The notes beneath the pieces are model-generated. The model saw only the letters and a program-made list of their open reading frames with translations. It searched no databases and was not told where the DNA came from. This document shows positions 51,232 to 55,316 of a DNA stretch of 55,316 nucleotides, piece after piece. The translations under genes were made by a program, and so were the position numbers. This DNA is from CAYOXX01 sp964408025 (GTDB taxonomy: Bacteria; Acidobacteriota; DATKUA01): the NCBI GenBank assembly GCA_964408025.1, contig CAYOXX010000008.1:1-55316 (forward strand), written 5' to 3'. How positions within the stretch are numbered: position 1 is the first letter of the stretch; each line of letters opens with the position of its first letter.

Positions 51232-51672
51232 ATGGGAACCCGAGTTGCGGCCGCCCTGGTGGCGCTGGCGCTGGCCGTAGCGATCCCGGCGGCCGGCGGT
51301 GACCGGGATCAGGAGCAGCACGAACGGCTCTTCGGCGGCCGTGCCTACATAGCTCTGCGCGACGGCTCCTCGGCCACCGGCGCGATCTACGGCCTGGTGG
51401 GCGAGTTCCCGCAGCTGCTGCTGGTCCTCACCGACGGGCGGCGCTTCGACATCGCCGACATCGAGTTGATCGATTTTGAGACCGCCGGGCGGAGCCACGA
51501 GGTCGACGGCGAGAACGTCGAGGACTGGATGGCGACCTTCATACTACGCGACGGCGTCGTCGTGCAGGGAGTGCTGATCGACTACCGTAGCGACGGTTCC
51601 GGACGCTTCTGGCTCCTGCGAGACGGCAGGTGGATTCCCGCGCTAAGCGTCGCCCGCATACTCTTCCGCTGA
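51232..51672 (+). CDS. Exported hypothetical protein
   Basis: The 146-residue product has a signal peptide (MGTRVAAALVALALAVAIPAAGG). A beta-rich mature part follows with two similar blocks: GGRAYIALRDGSSATGAIYG ... LLVLTDGRRFDIADIELIDF, and WMATFILRDGVVVQGVLIDYRSDGSGRFWLLRDGRWIPALSV. The blocks resemble each other (LRDG ... GxIxG/GVLID), which suggests an internal duplication. I do not recognise a family. A strong GGGAGGAGAG site supports the start. Confidence 0.7.
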   Translation: MGTRVAAALVALALAVAIPAAGGDRDQEQHERLFGGRAYIALRDGSSATGAIYGLVGEFPQLLLVLTDGRRFDIADIELIDFETAGRSHEVDGENVEDWMATFILRDGVVVQGVLIDYRSDGSGRFWLLRDGRWIPALSVARILFR

Positions 51673-51712
51673 CGCTCTCCCCCCGCCCCCGCCCCGCGGC
51701 GGCCGGCGGGAC

Positions 51713-52105
51713 CTACCTCCGCCGGCAGGGATTAATGTCGAGCGTGAAGTCAGTCCAGTGTCTGTGCGGGTGGAGCACCAGCCTCAGCATCCTGCCCTCG
51801 AGGCGCATCGCCAGGCGGTGCTCTTCGCTGCGGCGGACTTCCCGGCTGCGCCCGGCGAGGCTCTCGAGGAAGTGAGCCCTCACCTCGGCCGCCCCGAGCC
51901 TGGCGCGGCATCCGAAGGTACACGCCGCCCCTTCCCTGGCCTCGCGCGACCTGACGCTCAGCACCTCGGTGCCCGGTGGTAGCGGTATATCTCCCGCCAC
52001 CACCGCGACACTCTCCCATCGCCACCAGGCCAGCGCCGCCGCGGCCGCCGCCACGGCGACTGCGGCGATCCCGAAGGCGATCACGCCCCGACCCGTTGCC
52101 GCCAT
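51713..52105 (-). CDS. Small membrane-anchored hypothetical protein
   Basis: The 130-residue product has one N-terminal transmembrane segment (about 8-28, VIAFGIAAVAVAAAAAALAW) and an exposed domain rich in Arg and Glu. That domain includes LPPGTEVLSVRSREAREGAA, a Cys pair (CTFGCRARLG), and AEVRAHFLESLAG. GGGAGG lies upstream of the ATG. No family is recognised. It lies downstream of the membrane-protein pair on the same strand, about 97 nt away. Confidence 0.65.
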   Translation of the reverse strand: MAATGRGVIAFGIAAVAVAAAAAALAWWRWESVAVVAGDIPLPPGTEVLSVRSREAREGAACTFGCRARLGAAEVRAHFLESLAGRSREVRRSEEHRLAMRLEGRMLRLVLHPHRHWTDFTLDINPCRRR

Positions 52106-52202
52106 GCTCTGGCCTCCCGTGCGGAATTAACCGAAGCCCGCAGTTATCCTGCGTTGCCTCGAAGCAGCCCTGCGCCCATCGCCCCCCTCACGGCCGGTGT
52201 CG

Positions 52203-52661
52203 CTACCTCCGGTGCCAAAAGTGCTCGATTCCGGGAGTGCAGAATAGGTATGCCAGCGCCGTCACGGCTACCAGCACCAGGAAGGTGATCAGTGTCCCGG
52301 TTAGGGCGAAGTGCGCGAAGCCCCAGACCGCCGGGCAGAGGTAGAGGGAGTAGAGTGCGAGGTAGCTGTAGGCGGTCCTGCCGGGGCGGTAGGCGCCGCG
52401 GCGCGTCATCGCCACCACCGACCCCATCAGGCGGGCGAGCACGATGCGGGCGACGATGCAGATGGTCACGGAAAAGGCTACCAGGCCGTAGCGCAGCCAG
52501 TGCCCCCGCCCCGCCCCGGCTCCGGCGAACGGCTCCTCCCTGCCGAGCAGTACGACAGCGATCGCCGCGCCCAGCGGCAGCACCACGTTGAGCAGCGCGC
52601 CCAGGTTGTGGGCGATGCGGAACTCCCGCAGCAGCTCGATCGGAATGCGATCCCTGGTCAT
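52203..52661 (-). CDS. Membrane protein, four predicted helices
   Basis: The 152-residue product has hydrophobic stretches at about 20-40 (LGALLNVVLPLGAAIAVVLLG), 55-80 (RYGLVAFSVTICIVARIVLA), 97-115 (TAYSYLALYSLYLCPAVWGF) and 122-140 (LTGTLITFLVLVAVTALAYL). There is no recognised family. It starts 16 nt after the stop of the gene at 52678, so it is probably in one operon with that gene and the M1 peptidase. Confidence 0.7.
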   Translation of the reverse strand: MTRDRIPIELLREFRIAHNLGALLNVVLPLGAAIAVVLLGREEPFAGAGAGRGHWLRYGLVAFSVTICIVARIVLARLMGSVVAMTRRGAYRPGRTAYSYLALYSLYLCPAVWGFAHFALTGTLITFLVLVAVTALAYLFCTPGIEHFWHRR

Positions 52662-52677
52662 CGTTTCGCGGCGGACC

Positions 52678-53610
52678 TCAGTATTCGGTGGCGTAGTCGG
52701 CTGCGACTATGCTGACGCGCCCGTGCTCGTCGTCGTGACGCCGGCTCTCGGTGTAGAACAATAGCTGGCCGGCGAAGAAGGCGAGCTTGTTGGCCACCAG
52801 CAGGGCGGTGACGAGGGCTAGCCAGGCCCACTGCACCAGCGTGTCGGCTCCGGGCAGCAGGAAGTGCCAGGCGGCGGCGTCCATGGCGTTGATGCCGAGC
52901 TCAAGTAGGCAGAAGAGCGAGAACAGCAGGAGCGCTGCCAGGAAGTGCCTGCTGACGAATGCGAAGGCCTTGCGTATGAGGAACACCAGGTTGCGCACCT
53001 GGCGGGCGGCGGCTATCGCCTTCGCGTATTGGAACACCATCACTATGAGAGCGAATAGCCCAAAGCGCAGCCCGCCGCTGAGCAAGACTCTGGAGGCGAA
53101 GAGCATTGGCTCGTCGTTGCTGTCGGCCACCGCGTCGGCGACGAGTGCGTCGACCAGCTCCGCCGCCCAGTCGGCGGCCAGGAACAGCAGCGCCGCCGCG
53201 ACTGCCAGCCCCAGGAAGGGCCGGAAGTAGCGGCTGGCGTCGCTCCAGAAGCGCTCCCAGTTGAACTTCAGGTCGAGGCCGGCGTAGAGAGGCAGCGCCC
53301 CGGCCACCGCCAGCAGGCTGAGCAACACGTACGCGGCCCCGGCGCCGAGCATCATCGGCGGCCCGTAGACGGCGTCCATGCGCGCGGCGTTGGCGATTAG
53401 CACCTCGTCCCAGACGGCGCTCTCCATCCCCGGGTGGGCGCCGAGCTGGTCGCTCACCAGGCTGTGGTCCCACTGCCGGTGCAGCTCCGAGGCGAACGGC
53501 ACCGCCAGCAGCCAGGCCGCGGCGAGCTGCAACGCGGCCAGCAGCGCCACCACCTGCCAGTAGCGAAGCGCCTTCATGAAACCGCCGACCAGCGAGTAGA
53601 GCAGCGTCAA
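52678..53610 (-). CDS. Multi-pass membrane protein next to the M1 peptidase
   Basis: The 310-residue product has about five to six hydrophobic segments: ALLAALQLAAAWLLAVPFA near 25-45, AAYVLLSLLAVAGALPLYAG near 92-112, FLGLAVAAALLFLAADWAAE, LSGGLRFGLFALIVMVFQYA, FLAALLLFSLFCLLELGINA, and a later pair. No catalytic motif or named family is recognised. TTG 53610 with AGGTGA before it is preferred; ATG 53577 is an alternative. It begins 9 nt after the M1 peptidase stop and so probably shares its transcript. Confidence 0.72.
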   Translation of the reverse strand: MTLLYSLVGGFMKALRYWQVVALLAALQLAAAWLLAVPFASELHRQWDHSLVSDQLGAHPGMESAVWDEVLIANAARMDAVYGPPMMLGAGAAYVLLSLLAVAGALPLYAGLDLKFNWERFWSDASRYFRPFLGLAVAAALLFLAADWAAELVDALVADAVADSNDEPMLFASRVLLSGGLRFGLFALIVMVFQYAKAIAAARQVRNLVFLIRKAFAFVSRHFLAALLLFSLFCLLELGINAMDAAAWHFLLPGADTLVQWAWLALVTALLVANKLAFFAGQLLFYTESRRHDDEHGRVSIVAADYATEY

Positions 53611-53619
53611 CGGGTCACC

Positions 53620-55316
53620 TCAGTTGTAGACGCTGAGTCCGTGCAGCCAGCGCCCCAGCAGCCTTGCCCACGCCAGCTCGCCGCGGGCGGCCAGCCACGG
53701 ACTGGGCTCGCGGCGGTAGCTGTTGTTGGCCAGGTTGACGTCGAGCAGGTAGCCGTAGCCGGGGTCGACCTGGGCGCTGATCGCCGGCTCCGCGGCCAGC
53801 ACCTCGATCCGCAGCCAGCGTCCGCCGCGGCCCTGGCGCAGGCGGTACTCGACCCCCCGCGCATCGGCGTAAGGTTCGAAGTCGTCCATCCATATCCGCT
53901 CCCGTCCCCCCGCCCCCCCCTCCCAGGGGAACTCCAGCTCCGTGCCGTCGGCCAGCGTCACCACGGCGGTCTGCGGCACGACCACTCCGCCGCGCCGCGC
54001 CACGGTCACCTCGGAGACGCGGCGGCCGCCCTCTCTTCTTCCCCGTACCCTGATGCCGGCGACCGCGTAGTCGAGCGTCGCCGTGCCGTCCCATACCTGG
54101 TCGAAGAACCAACCCAGGTCGTCGCCCGCCGCCTCGCTGGCCAGAGCGCGGAAGTCCTCGCCGGTAGGGTGGCGGAAGCGGAAGCGCTGGTAGAAGGTCC
54201 TCAGGATCTCGCGCACCGTCCGCGGGCCGACCAGGTGCTCGAGTGTGCGCAGGGCCAGCGTCGGCTTGCTGTAGGCGCTCACCGTGTAGGCGGCGGAGTC
54301 GTAGGGGCGGTAGGCCTCGATGTTTATCGGGTCGGCCCCGGGGCGCCTCAGGTAATCGGCGCGGCGTAGCGACGTGGTGGTGTCCGCGATCCCCAGCTTC
54401 AGTAGCGGGGCGAGGTTCCCGAAGCCGAAGTCGAAGCCCTGCCGGAATGGGTGCAGCCGCACCAGCGTGTCGGCCAGGATCTTGGGGAAGAAGCGCTCGG
54501 CGCCGATGGGGCCGTAGCTGTCGACGACGCGGTCGGCGGTGTAGGTGGTAAGGCCCTCGTCGAGCCAGGCCTCCTCGAACTCGTTGTTGGCCACCACGCC
54601 GTACCAGTACTGGTGCCCGAACTCGTGGATGGTTACCCGCTCGAGCGGCAGCCCGCCGGGGAACAGGTATGTATCGAGCCAGCGGCTGCCGCCGACGATG
54701 AACGTGGGGTACTCCATGCCGCCCGAGTTCAGCCCTCGGCCGGGCGCGGGGTCGACCACGGTCAGCTTGGCGTACGGGTAGGGGCCGTAGTCGGCGGCGA
54801 AGGAGGTCACGGCGCGCCTCACGGCCTCGGCGTAGGCATCGGCCAGGTCGAGGCGGTCGCGCTGCATCAGCAGGTGCAGCTCCAGCTCACGGTCGCCGCC
54901 GCCGTCCCGGTAGCGCAGCTGGCGCTGCACGAGCCGGAAGCGCGGGCTGGCGGTCCAGGCGAAGTCATGCACCGGGTGGGCCGTGTAGACCAGCGTTTTC
55001 GTCTCGCCCTGGGTGCGGGCCCGCTCGCGGATGCCCGTGGCGCCCACCTCGTAATTGCGCGGCACGGTGATCTCGACGCGGTAGTGGCCGAAGTCGGAGA
55101 AGAACTCGGTGTGGCTGCTGTACTGTGGGCAGATCCAGCGGCCGTCGAGGTAAACCCCCAGCTTCGGGAACCACTGGGCGACGAGGTAGTAGTCGTCGCT
55201 GTAGCCGGTGCGGGCGAACACGCGGGGCAGCTGGACGCTGAACTCGATCTCCAGCCGCAGCCGCTGGCCGGCATCCACCGGCTGCGGCAGCGCCACGGTC
55301 ATCACCGTCTCGTCGA
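53620..55316 (-). CDS. M1 family metallopeptidase, 5' end outside the window
   Basis: At least 565 residues of an aminopeptidase N-like zinc peptidase. The frame is open to the window edge, so its beginning lies beyond 55316. Numbering from the Met at 55305, NSGGMEYPTFIVGG (about 194-206) is the substrate-binding G[AG]MEN-type motif in a GGMEYP form. HEFGH is at 227-231 with the distal zinc ligand E250 in LDEGL, exactly the HExxH-18-E rule of M1. The rest is a helical C-terminal domain and a beta-rich end. Location (exported or not) cannot be told without the N-terminus. Confidence 0.93.
   Translation of the reverse strand, partial: DETVMTVALPQPVDAGQRLRLEIEFSVQLPRVFARTGYSDDYYLVAQWFPKLGVYLDGRWICPQYSSHTEFFSDFGHYRVEITVPRNYEVGATGIRERARTQGETKTLVYTAHPVHDFAWTASPRFRLVQRQLRYRDGGGDRELELHLLMQRDRLDLADAYAEAVRRAVTSFAADYGPYPYAKLTVVDPAPGRGLNSGGMEYPTFIVGGSRWLDTYLFPGGLPLERVTIHEFGHQYWYGVVANNEFEEAWLDEGLTTYTADRVVDSYGPIGAERFFPKILADTLVRLHPFRQGFDFGFGNLAPLLKLGIADTTTSLRRADYLRRPGADPINIEAYRPYDSAAYTVSAYSKPTLALRTLEHLVGPRTVREILRTFYQRFRFRHPTGEDFRALASEAAGDDLGWFFDQVWDGTATLDYAVAGIRVRGRREGGRRVSEVTVARRGGVVVPQTAVVTLADGTELEFPWEGGAGGRERIWMDDFEPYADARGVEYRLRQGRGGRWLRIEVLAAEPAISAQVDPGYGYLLDVNLANNSYRREPSPWLAARGELAWARLLGRWLHGLSVYN

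Overview
The window reads as a chromosomal segment of a GC-rich, diderm (Gram-negative type) bacterium. The main supports are a TonB-dependent receptor, a subtilase ending in an outer-membrane-type beta-barrel, several exported proteins, and TGA/TAA/TAG stops with ordinary Shine-Dalgarno sites. Menaquinone is made through futalosine (mqnE, mqnA, mqnC, plus a UbiD-family decarboxylase nearby). The TonB receptor with an N-terminal carboxypeptidase-regulatory-like domain and the large secreted peptidases would fit an Acidobacteriota-like or related uncultured phylum, but no marker here fixes the taxon.

Layout. 1-9.2 kb: GYD-domain protein, Fur, RadA, S9 peptidase, a GT4 glycosyltransferase, a WbsX/GH99-like protein and a Tat-exported protein. 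9.3-14.7 kb: a lower-GC block with a subtilase/beta-barrel gene flanked by two 280-nt gap-free direct repeats, then a two-gene unit of unknown function. 15-21.2 kb: a triple-repeat protein, a translationally coupled roadblock-type pair, and the TonB receptor with a clear terminator. 21.3-29 kb: mqnE-mqnA-mqnC, two small genes, a strongly AT-rich NHL-repeat gene that looks inserted, and the UbiD decarboxylase. 29-37.5 kb: MBL hydrolase, tryptophanase-ThiS pair, HEAT-repeat protein plus nitroreductase, sucC-sucD, PP2C-like phosphatase. 37.7-38.9 kb: a MerR-HicB/HicA islet bounded by direct repeats of a methyltransferase 3' end. 38.8-43.9 kb: COG2521-like methyltransferase, rsmD, yggU, yggT, yggS, hsp20, prmA and many intergenic hairpin repeats. 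44-49.8 kb: exported protein plus a candidate selenoprotein, RHH-like protein, FAH-family hydrolase plus glycosyltransferase, PLP-dependent Cys/Met enzyme. 50-55.3 kb: small genes, a decayed HAD hydrolase, membrane proteins, and an M1 peptidase cut by the window end.

The most striking item is at 45051-45935. An exported double-thioredoxin protein has an in-frame TGA exactly where the first Cys of a CxxC motif should be (U42-x-x-C45), followed 20 nt later by the loop G of a hairpin that fits the bacterial SECIS rules. Next are the MerR-HicB fusion with its promoter, palindromic operator and frameshifted HicA in a repeat-bounded islet, and the repeat-flanked subtilase/barrel locus.

Functional links I can support: futalosine menaquinone synthesis (mqnEAC and probably the UbiD enzyme), succinyl-CoA ligase (sucCD), a yggS-yggT-yggU housekeeping operon, ribosome modification (rsmD, prmA), and several ATGA-coupled pairs (13424/13840, roadblock pair, HEAT/nitroreductase, tnaA/thiS, sucC/sucD, 44029/selenoprotein, FAH/GT). 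I saw no tRNA or rRNA gene, CRISPR array, transposase or integrase.
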